From contig JBCFYV010000012.1 in the NCBI GenBank assembly GCA_039000515.1, forward strand, positions 36,326,387 to 36,390,386: 64,000 nucleotides of DNA. Direction: 5' to 3'. The stretch is from Timema cristinae (Eukaryota > Arthropoda > Insecta > Phasmatodea > Timematidae). Below are positions 22,890 to 34,310 of this stretch, in pieces. The first letter of the stretch is position 1, and every line of letters starts with the position of its first letter. Both the position numbers and the translations under genes were made by a program. The notes under the pieces were generated by a model. That model saw only the letters and a list, made by a program, of their open reading frames with translations, ran no database searches and was not told the DNA's origin.

Positions 22890-23142
22890 GTAAGTGCCTC
22901 TTCATTGTAAGTCTTGATCAATGTAATTCTGCTTTCTGGCTTTATGCACTGCTCACGTCATCATTGAAAAGTGTTATTTAAAGTTTCTTGCTTACTGTCG
23001 CTTTACAATGTCCACCTCATCATTGATGAATATTTATCAAAGCTATGCTACTTACTATCTCTTAAGCATTGCCAACCTCTTCTTTGATAAATAGTGATCA
23101 AAGTCTTGCTGATTTATATCTCCATGCATTGACCACCTTAAG
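22890..23142. repeat. Degenerate ~62-bp tandem repeat, about four units
   Basis: Units follow the pattern (c)cacctcatcattgatgaat ... atcaaagctatgctacttac, then a small variable part and gcattg. They recur at about 62-bp steps with heavy divergence. Confidence 0.6.
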
Positions 23143-23144
23143 TT

Positions 23145-23970
23145 TGAATACGCTTTCACAATCTAACAGCACGAACCAAATTACATATATTATTTGTGCT
23201 ATAAAATTTTCGCTCTTGGTTTCAGCAGTCTCGTGTCAATAAAGGAGGTCAATACTAGTAAACAATATTCCAGTATAATTACCCTTGTTTATTTCCAGTA
23301 ACTTATCCTGACCATCTTTAGTTCAAGGAGCTACAGTTTGGCAGCGCTCAAATAATATGTCGAGTTCTTATAAGTAAGCCTATATAATTTAACTGGTGTG
23401 TGTGTTTATAGGTTTAGTTTATATGTATACTAGGGGATTGTGCATTGAATGCTTTAATATGATAAAGATTTATTGGCCTATTTTTCACGGGGTGGGGGTG
23501 GGGGGTGTAAAATATTATTATTGTATGGATAAAATTATGTAACGTATATTTGATAAAGATTAAACGGTGAAACGTACATTGATTATAACTATGAATTGAA
23601 TTTATAATACATGTATGAAACAAAACGAAATAACTATATTCTCGAAATTGAGTACTTAGCCTTTTATATGCGAGTTATGGTCATTTTTGTTTATTTGAAT
23701 GAGAATTCACGAGAAAAACATCCCAAAAACAAAAATATATGTTTCCCCAGTCAAGGAAATGAATTTACCCAATCAAAGAAGATTTTAAAAGATGAGATAG
23801 GTCCGGCTATTATACCAACAATTTTGTGACCAGAGGAAATTAAAGATATAAGAGAAAAAAGCAACAATATAAACAAAATTATATTTTTTTAAACTTACTA
23901 ATATTGGTTTGTTTGAATTATACGACGTGTTTTTACCGTCGTATTTTTTCTATTTGTTACACCATACACT
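23145..23970. other. Unassigned AT-rich DNA with a short G-rich run
   Basis: Contains a G-rich run ggggtgggggtggggggtg at 23489-23507. A 72-codon frame at 23611-23829 has no protein features. Confidence 0.4.
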
Positions 23971-25333
23971 TAAGGCCCTGCCTACCCATAAATGCACGGT
24001 TCTAAACAAAAGAATTTAGAACAAAATATATTTAATAATTCAACCTTGTTGTTTTTTATTTATTTTAGTAACATATCTGGGCATCTTTCATAATTCTTAT
24101 GGAATTTTCAAACCATGCTAAAAATAGTTATTGAAATAATTTCATTAAAATGTTTCCATTTCAATGCATTTTAAATGGGATAACAAAAATTATTAATGGA
24201 TTTATTAATTTTCTTTGTACAATTAAGCTAGAGTGTTTGTTTATAACATACTATTTAATGAATAATTTCTTTTTCTTTTTAGACATATTTTTTAATTTGG
24301 GTTAGCTTCAATAATCACGACGATATTGAGCTCTAACGACTCCCAAGTCGACTCTCTAGTCAAAATACATGGTTTTAAATACAACTTTTCCTTCTGCAAC
24401 TAGTTGTCTTAGCTGATAATAGGTGCCGTTAGTATGATCATTACCCATTTACAAGCTAGTATCATTTTGCAAGCGTTGGCTAACCTGCTGTATCGGAATG
24501 CAGGCGGCAATGGAGGGTTAAACTAATCTCTGTGACCTTCTTGAGTCAAAGAAACATTAATACCATGTACGTTAGGATAAGAAGGGCCAATGTCCAATTA
24601 TGAAAATTTGCGTAATTAAATATAAACAATTAAACATCTTAATATATTCAGTAACTAAAATACTCACAAAGTCTTCCTGCTGTGTGAATAAATAACTTGG
24701 TCCCTACTTACTTCAATGAGAGTATTACTCTAGTGATACATTATTTTCAAAGAAAAAACCACACGCTTCTCCATATACAAAGTTTTATGACATTAGCCCT
24801 TATTTAACTGAGGCAGTAAAACATGTAAAATTCTTCACTCTTATCTTATATTCTTTCTTGAGTTTTCTCATTCTTTAGCACTACACGTTGTAATAATAAG
24901 TGTTAATATTTAAAGTAAATGAAAACTACTGTAAATTGAATTTTTAATCCACTATTATAATAAATGAAAATAAACATTCCTGCTCATATCAAACATAGTT
25001 ATTTTAAATAAAGTTTGGTCTAAATGTAATTTGGAGACGTTCTCAGTATAATTTTATATACTAGTTTTTATTTTACTGTCTAGGATTTGACTCTCATTGG
25101 ACTTTGGAATAAGTTATTTTTCAAAAAGTTAATGAACGAAGTTTTGGTAGTCAAGATGTGAAAATGTTTATTTTATTTTATTAGCGTGTTAAATGTGATT
25201 ACTTTTAATTTGAACCTGTTGCATTCTCGCAGTTTGTGCGCTCGTTTTGGAAGAAATGTATCGAATCCCGAACAATAAGTACCCACGGTGATTACTTTTT
25301 ATATAATTAACAATATGTGACCTTTTTGCTTTC

Positions 25334-25483
25334 GAACAAAATCCAATGGATTGTATAAATTTTGAGGTGGAGAAGTATTTACAAAATATTATTTTATATC
25401 CTTGTGAATAACAAGTTTGTTAAGAAAGGGCGCACAAAGAAAATCAAAGATATAATTGATTATTTAACTTCTTGTAGTAAAGG
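25334..25483 (+). pseudogene. Possible decayed exon or ORF remnant ending at a GTAAGT donor
   Basis: Reads FEQNPMDCINFEVEKYLQ, then after a one-base shift and stop KKGRTKKIKDIIDYLTSCSKG, directly followed by a consensus splice donor ggGTAAGT. The two halves look protein-like, but I recognise no family. It lies inside the TTAA-flanked segment. Confidence 0.22.
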
Positions 25484-25985
25484 GTAAGTTTTTTTTAATG
25501 GTATGCATATTACTGGCGCTTAGGCTATCTGTATCTACTAATTTAAGTACAATGGATGAGCAGCGATACTATTTTATTCACTGTAGAAATAATATCAAAA
25601 TTAAGATACAAATAAATACTTCTATATAACAATGCAGCGATTATTCTGATATTTCAAGTACTTTTTTTTTTAAGAAAAGCTCTTAGCTGAAAGTAAATGT
25701 TACTAACACTCTGTAACGCACTTATTGTATGTTCAAAATCTCTTGTGCCTTGGCCGAGTTCGTATCACGCTAGTACTAAGTAATTTCAACCTAACAGGGA
25801 ATCGAACTAGTCAAGTTATTGAGCTGATTAATTTACGCACTCAGTGCTCAGTCATAGCACTTTAGCAATATTGACCACGACATGAAGCCGATGATAAGTA
25901 AATATATATTTAAAACCATTAAAATTAATGAACTTTTGTGTTCCCTATGCCATAAAGTAAGTAAGTAAGTAAGTATTTGATACCC

Positions 25986-26215
25986 GACCGCCTCTGTTGT
26001 ATATTGGTCAGATTTACTGGCTTCAGATACTGAAGTCCCAAGTTCGATCCCCAGTGCCCCTAATTCTGTCTGTGAAGCAGTGGGTCTGAAACGGAACCAA
26101 AATCAACCTCGTGAGGACAAATGAGGAGATAATTGAATGAATAAGTAGCGCTTCAGTCTAGAAAACTGAGATAGAAGTCTGGAGGGCTCGTTGTGCTAAC
26201 CACATGGCACCCTCA
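25986..26215 (+). mobile_element. tRNA-derived SINE-like element, family D
   Basis: Head cgcctctgttgtatattggt (A-box region) and caagttcgatccccagtgcc (B box) sit at roughly tRNA spacing. The tRNA fold is only partly kept. The body (aggagataattgaatgaata...) differs from families A-C. A TAAG microsatellite (25957-25976) sits just upstream. Confidence 0.6.
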
Positions 26216-26424
26216 GCTTGAAAATGTTGGCCCTATCTTTGCCAACATACGGCAGCCTCTCGATTGGTATAGCCTGCTTGCAGGCTGACACCATGGAGAT
26301 ATTACTCAAGTTAAACTCTACCAATAGGATAAAAAATTATTCCCAAAAATATTTATTTCTGGAAAATTGTGTAAATCCTATAGATGTTTGAAAACTGTAA
26401 ACACCGTATTAAATAACAGATACC

Positions 26425-26668
26425 CACTTCAGTGGCTGAGTGGTCTAAGGTGTCACTAGTGTTAAATGGGCCTGCTGATAGCGGAGCACTTGGGGTGCAA
26501 ATCCTGGTCGAGTCTATTGAGGGTAGTTTTTCCTAAATTGTTTCCCCATCATCCAAAATAAAAATGCTGGTAGATAACCTCTCAAATGCTTCTTTCCTCA
26601 TTACCACCCAATTAGATTATCATATATGCGTATAACATGAACAGGTAGTATGACGTGGTGATATCAGT
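26425..26668 (+). mobile_element. SINE family A, full length
   Basis: Head cagtggctgagtggtctaag, B box gggtgcaaatcctggtcgag, tail gcgtataacatgaacaggta then gtatgacgtggtg. Confidence 0.82.
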
Positions 26669-27035
26669 AATAAAAATAACAGATATATTTATTGTCATAA
26701 TTGTTATAGTCTTCGAAATAAAACTGCTTTTAAAATATGTTATTGCCTCCTTAGCCTTTAAATTTTAAAAATTAGCCAAAGCACAGTGGCCAAATTTAGC
26801 ACATTAAATTTTAGTTATTTTTTATTTTACCTGCTTACTAATAAACTCAAATAAATGGTACGACAAAATCGTAGGCTACATACTCAATCGTATAGGTTAT
26901 TTATTATAGTTAGTGACAAAATCTTCAAAAATAAGTTCTCTAATTTTACCTTAAATAAATTTTTCTCTGATAAATAAGTGTACATTATTATTTATCACTA
27001 CCCTCACCAGATATTTATTTGAAAAAATTTCAATA

Positions 27036-27845
27036 GTGGTACAACAGCATTAACCTGGAGTCACGTGACACTTTGATATGCTAATTACTCAAAATGGGTA
27101 CGGGTACAAAACTTTCTCTTTGTGGTACAAAACGGTACAGAACTAGTACAAAACTTTGGCATGAAAAAGTTCAAAAGTGGTACAACAGCATTAACCTGGA
27201 GACACCACTTTGATATGCTAATTACTCAAAATGGGTACGGGTACAAAACTTATTTGTGTTACAAAACGGTACAAAACTAGTACAAAACTTTGGCATCAAA
27301 AAATTCAAAAGTGGTACAACAGAATTAACCTAGAGTCACCACTTTGATATGCTAATTACTGAAAATGAGTACGGGTACAAAACTTATTTGTGTTACAAAA
27401 CGGTACAAAACTATTACAAAACTTTGGCATAAAAAAAAGTTCAAAATCAAAAGGGGTACAACCGCATTTACCTGGAGTACGTGGAGTACTCACTTTGATA
27501 TGCTAATTACTCAAAACGGGTACGGGTACAATACTTTTTCTTTCTGGTACAAAACGGTACAAAACTAGTACAAAACTTTGGCATCAAAAAAAGTTCAAAA
27601 TTAAAAAGTAGTAAAACAGCATTAACCTTGAGTCACCACTTTGATATGCTAATTACTCAAAATGGGTACGGATACAAAACTTTGGCATCAAAAAAAGTTC
27701 AAATTCAAAAGTGGTACAACTGCATTAACCTAGAATCACCACTTTGATATGCTAATTACTCAAAACGGGTACGGGTACAAAATGGTACAAAACTAGTACT
27801 AAACTTTGGCATCAAAAGGTTCTAAATTCAAAAGTGGTACTACAG
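27036..27845. repeat. Minisatellite, about six units of 103-155 bp, rich in GTACAAAAC
   Basis: Units start near 27036, 27177, 27311, 27453, 27608, 27711 and 27834 with (g)tggtacaacagcattaacc. They share ccactttgatatgctaatta, gggtacgggtacaaaactt and a sub-repeat of ggtacaaaac / agtacaaaac. Length differences come from loss or gain of the sub-repeat. No coding constraint. Confidence 0.93.
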
Positions 27846-28189
27846 GTTAATGGACGTCTAGCTGACTGGAATGACTAAGCTAATTTTTCTGCTCGAGAGT
27901 GTGATTGTATCTTGACGTTATGTCTCCCCACGTTTAGTCAAACTTGGTCGCCTACACACTTTACGGTCCGGCACTACACTTCTTATCTCTCTCAATTCTT
28001 GGAAAAAAGTTTCCTTGCTGCCTTTACTGATTACCGGTCGTGGTCGCCGGTCTCCCAATTGTTTAAACAAACCAGTAGTTCTGCCAACCTGATGGCTGGA
28101 ATCCACCAGTTTGTATAACGTTAGCAACGCCATCTATTTTAGAGCTGAAAGCTCAATACGCCGCCAGGGAGGGTAGGCAGGGCCTTAAG

Positions 28190-29215
28190 ACTAAGGCGAT
28201 TGGCCCTTTTAATTTGACGTGGAAATGTATAGCCATGGGAACAAACGGTTTTCTTCAAGAATTTTTATTGTTTTGCAATTTTCTTTTCGGAAACGGTTTG
28301 TTCAAGAATAGAAGCATATTGATTAAGTTATACTTTTTATATAAACACAACTCCTCTATAATTTTAACAGTAATCAAAATTGATATAATTGACATTTTTC
28401 AATTGAAAACTACCGGATTCATAAAAAATAATGAGAAAATGTAACAATTAATAAACATCGATACATTATCTCAAAAAGGGTGTTGAAAATATAGACATGA
28501 AAATTTCACTCGTTCAAGAAAATACTGATATTTCCAAACGTATTATTTTTCCGCAACACATGTCCGATAGTTAGCGCCATCTACGGTTTCAGTGATCCAT
28601 CTGTCCTTGTTGGAGCGGAAGGATACTTTTGTCGGCTGTGAAGCCACCCCACGCCTTTCACCCTCCCACTCACTATCCCACAAAATAGGTTTTAGACTTG
28701 CACTCAACAGGGTCAAGAGATTTAATTACAAATTGAGCTATTATTCTGTTTAACCAAGTTTTACCTATATACAAATGAGGGTATCTATTAAGATAGATGG
28801 ATATAATGAATGTAGAAAATAGCCACAGATTAAAAGCTAAAATATTTGCTAGGAAGATCGAGTTTTCATTGGAAGCTACCAATTCTTCCTGAGATCTTAG
28901 ACCCCTAACCTTTAAAATTAATGTTCGCTTGTTAAAATAGGTTCAACCGTTTTGCAGAATTTCAACTATCGTATATGAGATTATAAGTATATATATATAT
29001 GTATAGACTAGTTTGTTTACTCGTTCATCAAATGGGGAATCTCTGAAAAAACATTGTAATAAAATTAGCCCAAGCTTAAATTATCTTAAAATATTAATCT
29101 TTTATTGGATAAAATTGTATAGCAAAACGTGAAAAGTACATAATGCCAAAATGTAATTTAATATTTAAGTATGCTAAAACTTTATATCTTTTTTGAAGGT
29201 TAAGCTAGAACCTTA
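28190..29215. other. Unassigned AT-rich DNA
   Basis: Two ~70-codon frames (28214-28444 +, 28673-28882 -) show no motif. Nothing else recognised. Confidence 0.45.
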
Positions 29216-29218
29216 ATA

Positions 29219-29410
29219 TCTATACTAATATTATAAAGAGGAAAGATTTGATTTTTTGTTTGTTTGTAATGGATAAACTCAAACACTACAGGACCGATTT
29301 TAAAAATTCTTTCACCAATATAAAGCTACATTATCAGCGAGTAACATAGGCTATATTTTATTTTGAAAATTATATTTATTCCGAAAATTATATTTATTCC
29401 TCATAAAAAT
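29219..29410 (+). mobile_element. Helitron-like 5' end, a different family
   Basis: Begins A|TCTATACTAATATTATAAAG and continues aggaaagatttgattttttg, the typical start of insect non-autonomous Helitrons. An internal aattatatttattccgaaa duplication follows. No 3' CTRR end or hairpin was found nearby, so it is truncated. Confidence 0.55.
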
Positions 29411-29478
29411 GTCGATATTATATTATATTATAGTCGTTGGAAACCAAAAGTTATTGAAGGGAAAGTGTGGTTGGTGAA

Positions 29479-29509
29479 GGGGGCGGGGGCGGGGGGCAGG
29501 GGGTAGGGG
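29479..29509 (+). repeat. G-quadruplex-forming tract
   Basis: Runs of 5, 5, 6, 5 and 4 guanines are separated by 1-2 bases. Surrounding DNA to 29570 stays purine-rich. Confidence 0.85.
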
Positions 29510-29779
29510 TGAGGAAATAGGAATGAGATGAAAATAGGAGGGAAGATAAAAAGAGGTAGGGGGCTATACAGTGATGGTAGGACTGTATTTTCAAAAAAAA
29601 AGTTTTGTCTTTAAATTGACATGTTGGATGATTTGAAGCTTTGTTTTACAGGATTCTTTACAATATTTATTTTTTACGGGGAAGGGGGCTAGTACTCAAT
29701 ATGTTATGTATTTCCTTTTGGTACACCGGCAAGCCTCAACATAGTTACTATATAATCTGTCTTTATACAGTTTAATAGC

Positions 29780-29824
29780 AAGCTAGCGTATAACCCGAAC
29801 GGGTACTAAGATGCGGTGCTAAAG
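29780..29824 (+). mobile_element. SINE A/B tail fragment
   Basis: Only the shared 3' tail is left: gtataacccgaacgggtact aagatgcggtgctaaa. Confidence 0.7.
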
Positions 29825-30229
29825 AAATAGCAAGCTAATTATGGCAAAACCAAACAAATGATGGCAATCAATAAATTAAAATATATTGAATCTTTAGAAC
29901 AAAACATTACCCAACCAAAAGCTAAATGCACAAACGAACGCAGTCCATTAAATCGTAATTTATCTTTATAAGAACGATCATACAATATGCCCAAGTGAAA
30001 CAAAATAATATACAAGGCCACAAAACCATACTGTATTGGAAAATATAGCAACACACTCCACCAACAATAAGCTGTGTACCCAGTAGCGCTTGTTTCCCAC
30101 TCGATTCCTAGCTATGTAATTTCAAGATTGATAGGCCATCATTAATATAATATTGGTTTTTCGTGTTCGTTTTTTTTAGGATTCTTTCACTTGCCTACGA
30201 TATTGGTATTTGCAGACTATTTTTAATGT

Positions 30230-30465
30230 TAAATAATACTGTATGTTTATTTTTATGAAATAAATTAATTAAATGGTACCTAATCTGATTAAAAATTTTA
30301 GAAAATTTGAAATTTTTCGAAAATGGCTTTTAAGAGTTAGTTAAAAATGGGTACCTGAGAATAGTTTTTCATCGTAAATAATAATGTACGTTCTCAGGGT
30401 TGTCTAAACTAATTTAATATTTTAAATTAGATTTTTTTAAATGATCTTATTATTCGATTAAAATT
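30230..30465 (+). repeat. Dispersed repeat U, left part (interrupted by LINE)
   Basis: Matches 13.62-13.75 kb (aattaattaaatgg..., gaaatttttcgaaaatggct). The remainder lies beyond the LINE at 31795. Confidence 0.5.
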
Positions 30466-31765
30466 TATATACGATAAAACCGAGTGTAATGATTATAGCG
30501 GTATCTCACTACTACCAACATGCTATACAATTTTATTTAACATAATTTTAATGGGATTGACGCCACATGCAGAAGAAACAATTGGGGATCATCAATGTGG
30601 ATTTATAAGAAAGAGACCAATAAATCAGATTTTTACTATTCGGCCAATATTAGGAAAAAAAAGTGAGAATAACATGACGGTTCATCAACAATATATAGAT
30701 TTTCAAAATACCTACAATTCAGTTAAAATAAATCGACTATATGAAATTTTAGCTAAGTTTATGATACCCAAAAACTTGTCAAACTGATTGACGTATGTTT
30801 GACTGATACACGTGGCAGGGTACGAGTTGGATGTCATTCATTTATTAGGTACTTTCAAATAATGGGTTGAAACAAAGAGATGCTCTTTCCTCACTACTTT
30901 TTAATCTAGCTTTAGAGTATGATATTAGGGTAATGCAAGAGAGTAGGGAAGTGTTGACTTTAAACGGTACAATGTAGCTATTAGGATACGAAGATGATTT
31001 AACTTTGTTGGGAAATAGTAAGTAATCTGTTAAAATAATTTCAGAAATGTAAGTAGAGGCTTGTAATGAAATAGGTTTAGAAGTGAACGCTGAAAAGACT
31101 ACGTATACGATCACAGAGCGAACACAGATAGGGGTCGATAATTTAGAGATTTAACAGAGATATTATGTTTAAATATTTAGGAACAATTTTAACTAGCAAG
31201 AACGATATTAGATTGAAAATGGGAAAATAATACAGTAGTGAAATGCATTCTATTATTCGGTCAATAATTTGTACTCTCACCTGATTTCAGGGAATGTAAT
31301 ATTCAGAATATACAAATCAATCAATTTACCGGTCGTTCTCCATGGGCGTGAAACGGGGTCTCTTACCTTTCATGACGAGAACCAATTTGGGGTGTTCGAA
31401 AACAAGGTGATTAGAAACCAATTTGTTCCAAAAGGGGATGAGGCTACTGGGATGGGGAGGAGGTTATATAATGATTACTTGCATACCCTGTACTCATCAA
31501 ATAATATTGTTAGGATAGTCAAGTCTTGTTGATTCAAGTGGGCAGGACATGCAGCGAAAATGGAAGCTTCTAGAACCTTGCTCAGGATATTGACTGACAA
31601 ACCCAGTGAGAAGATATCATTGGGAACACCTAGACGGAGGTAGGAGGATAACAGTAGAATGGACCTGAAAGAGTTAGGGTGCAATTAGAAGGACCGGATG
31701 GAACTAGCTCAAGATAGGGATATGTGGAGTACTTTTGTGAGTGCAGCAATCATTAATTTTTGACT
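30466..31765 (+). pseudogene. LINE reverse-transcriptase pseudogene
   Basis: Blocks follow the order of an insect non-LTR reverse transcriptase. They are ECNDYSGISLLPT (30480-30520), AEETIGDHQCGFIRKR (about 30572-30620), an IDFQNTYNSVK block (30697-30730), LKQRDALSSLLFNLALEYD (about 30870-30927), LLGYEDDLTLLG (30978-31014, the catalytic Y-DD box with Glu in place of Ala), GLEVNAEKT (31076-31102), then IYKSINLPVVLHGRET (about 31303-31355), KWAGHAAKM and the C-terminal tail LAQDRDMWSTFV. Many stops and shifts make it inactive. It represents only the RT and C-terminus; no endonuclease was seen. Confidence 0.9.
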
Positions 31766-31794
31766 TCCTGATTCCATAGAGTCAGCAAGTATAT

Positions 31795-31920
31795 GAAGAG
31801 TGTTTATTGCGATTAACAAGATGTTATGTGTGTTTTTATGAGGAAAACTTACTTAAGGGTATTTTACCGTAAACCTATTTTCGATCATGTTGTTCCAAGC
31901 TATATTTTACAATATTCGAA
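31795..31920 (+). repeat. Dispersed repeat U, right part
   Basis: tgaagagtgtttattgcgat and accgtaaacctattttcgat match 13.84-13.94 kb. With 30230-30465 it shows that the LINE interrupts a U copy. Confidence 0.5.
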
Positions 31921-32149
31921 TGTTTTTACAATTTTATCGTACTATTTATTTATATGTAACTTAGTATACACACGAAATATTGTTTCTTTAAACGAGACAA
32001 AAACTGTCCATGTCTATGTATATATAAATACATGCTTTTTTACACGATGATTAATGATAGCTCTGAAAATATATTTTTAAAATACAAATGCATTTTATTC
32101 AAAATGTTGGTATAATTTAATTATAAATGTCTGAAATATAAATGTGTAG

Positions 32150-32375
32150 TAGTAGCATGGTCTGAGGCATCACTATCACAATAGACTGGACTGCATGGGA
32201 CGTAGAGAAGCTGGGGTTCAAATACTGGTCGGTTGTACTGGGGCTATTTTTTTATCTAAACGTTTTTCCAATCTTCTTCTAAAAAAGTGTGGAAGTATTT
32301 TTTTTTATAAATTCTACCTTATTTTGCCCTTTCCCACTATCGTAATTAAGCGGTAACTTGGATGGGTGGTGAAAC
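32150..32375 (+). mobile_element. SINE family A, diverged
   Basis: Head gtagcatggtctgaggcatc, B box ggttcaaatactggtcggtt, degraded tail ggatgggtggtgaaacaag. Confidence 0.7.
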
Positions 32376-32384
32376 AAGTTGCAC

Positions 32385-33170
32385 AGGAATAAAAATATTT
32401 ACATATTGAAACATTAAATTTTAATTGAAATAATTTTAGACTATATCTATAAAATAAAACTAATATACTATAAATTATAGTAAGATATATTTAAATAGTT
32501 AAAGGAAGTTTTGTTTTTATTATTGCACATTTTTATGTACCCTTAGATCATTAAGAGAGTACAATATAAAGTTAACGAGTGATTAAAATAAATAATTAAC
32601 TGTAGAGCACAATGTCTTGGACAGAAAGTTCCCAAGTCAGGCCCTTCTAATTACCGCTACATCAAGTTACCGGTGTTTCCGGGCGTCACAATAATTAAGC
32701 GCACACCTCTTTCTCATTTACAAACGCTTCATTACCAAAATGTCGTTACCCGTGCTTCATACCTCACTCTCCCCGCGTCACGTTTTCAAGACACGTTTAC
32801 CGATTCGCCTCTCTAACACTTAACTACCCTTTTCTAACTCCATTGTATCGCAAAATAAAGTGTTTTCTTCTCTTGATAGTACTCCAAAGAGCTAACTAAC
32901 GTTACGCTAATTAGGGAGAGGGTTGCAATTAAATAGAAGATATTTCAGAAGAGATTATTTTGATGTATTTACATACGACCAAATTAACCTATATCAGAAC
33001 CACTGGTATTTGTCCCTGTTGTTTATAATGTATTATAATTATACAAGGCATCAGTGCATGGAGCCTCCTAATTATCGCTGATTCAGAATAATTAGTATCT
33101 TAATTGATAAAATTTATCTTCAAAATCTCAAAAAGGTTTTGTTTTATCTTAAAAATGTATGTTTACGTAC
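32385..33170. other. Unassigned DNA with a moderate-GC patch
   Basis: 32630-32900 is less AT-rich and lacks stops of note in no particular frame. It holds several TAATTA cores. No repeat or coding similarity recognised. Confidence 0.35.
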
Positions 33171-33174
33171 GACC

Positions 33175-33410
33175 GTCCGGGTGGTCAGAAAAATATCCAC
33201 ACTAACGACGTAGGGATGATAAAGGCATAATTTATAGGAAGTGTACGTGCATTTTCATGGAGGGGTATTGGGAAACCATTTAGTATAAAACCACATCTGT
33301 ACCCTCTGCTGGGATTCAGGCCCCAACCTCCCTTGTCAACAATAGCAGACCAAACAAGAAGAAACTGACGCTGTTGTATGCGTGCCCATTGATGTAGGCC
33401 ATAGGGGCTC
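33175..33410 (-). mobile_element. SINE family A, diverged (first of two in tandem)
   Basis: Blocks gtagggatgataaaggcata, tgtacgtgcattttcatgga and ctgctgggattcaggcccca (B-box complement) are in order. Confidence 0.62.
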
Positions 33411-33640
33411 TTAACGACTTGATCTAAGGAGTAGGGTTGATTAGGGTAGCTTGCAGGAAGTGATCCCGCACTAGCATGGAGAGAGAATAGAAAAATCAAA
33501 GTTTAAAATAGTATTTGAAAAAAACATCTCCAGTGCACCCTGTTGATATCTAAGCCCCGACATCCAGCGTCAACGATGACCAAATGCGATGTGAATCTAA
33601 CGCTCGAAAGATCTCCAAACTCCAACGCGGTGGTGGTGTT
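33411..33640 (-). mobile_element. SINE family A, diverged (second of two)
   Basis: Repeats the same block order as the preceding copy: gaagtgatcccgcactagca, tctccagtgcaccctgttga, and a head remnant tgtgaatctaacgctcg. Confidence 0.55.
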
Positions 33641-33674
33641 GGGTGAGATGCTGGTAATAGTAACCTTACTCTAA

Positions 33675-34163
33675 CCTATACTTATAAAATAACATGTCCT
33701 GACTGACTGACTGACTGACTGATTCATCATCGCCGAGCGCCAACTATCAAGGCTACAAGCATGAAATTTGGATTGTATATTCATTTTGTTATGTAGGCAC
33801 CCACTAAGAAAGGATTTTAGAAAATTCCACCCCAAACGGGTCAAAATAGGGGATGATAATATGTATGATAATATGTATGAAAGTCCGTCATTTTGAAAGT
33901 TACATAAACAAAATTTTGTATTTCGGTTATTGACGTAAAACAAATAAATATGTGTTTCAGGAATTTTGGAAATTTTATTTAATAAGGGATGAAAAAGGGG
34001 GTGAAAGTTTCTATCGGACTTACATTATTTTTTATCTGAGGTCAAGTTATGGTCATCAACGTAACGTAATATTTTTAATTAATCTGTAAATACATATGTA
34101 TATTTTCGTATTTGTATATAATCAACTTCCACGCGAGCAAAGCCGCGGGCAACAGCTATCTAG
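33675..34163 (+). mobile_element. Non-autonomous Helitron-like element, copy 2
   Basis: 489 bp, at least 95 percent identical to copy 1. The first base is C instead of T (CCTATACTT). The 3' end is cgcgagcaaagccgcgggc followed by CTAG before T. It sits between an A and a T. Confidence 0.83.
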
Positions 34164-34310
34164 TAGAATATAAACGTTCTCACCGGTAGAAGACAGACGA
34201 GCAACATGGTGGATAGCCCAGTGTTTCACTCCACTGTGGTTATCAGATGCTGTCGATAGACTTTGACAATTGACCACGTCAGCTGTGTTCTTTTTCTAGA
34301 ATATACTATG

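Larger units (their letters stand above)
23974..28184. mobile_element. Putative 4.2-kb piggyBac-like non-autonomous element (TTAA-flanked)
   Basis: The left end TTAA-GGCCCTGCCTACCC (23970-23987) and the right end GGGTAGGCAGGGCC-TTAA (28171-28188) are perfect 14-bp inverted repeats outside which both sides read TTAA, the piggyBac target duplication. The 4211-bp interior encodes no recognisable transposase. It contains family D and A SINEs and a minisatellite. Alternatives are a chance pair of related MITE ends, or two solo ends of different insertions. Confidence 0.55.
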
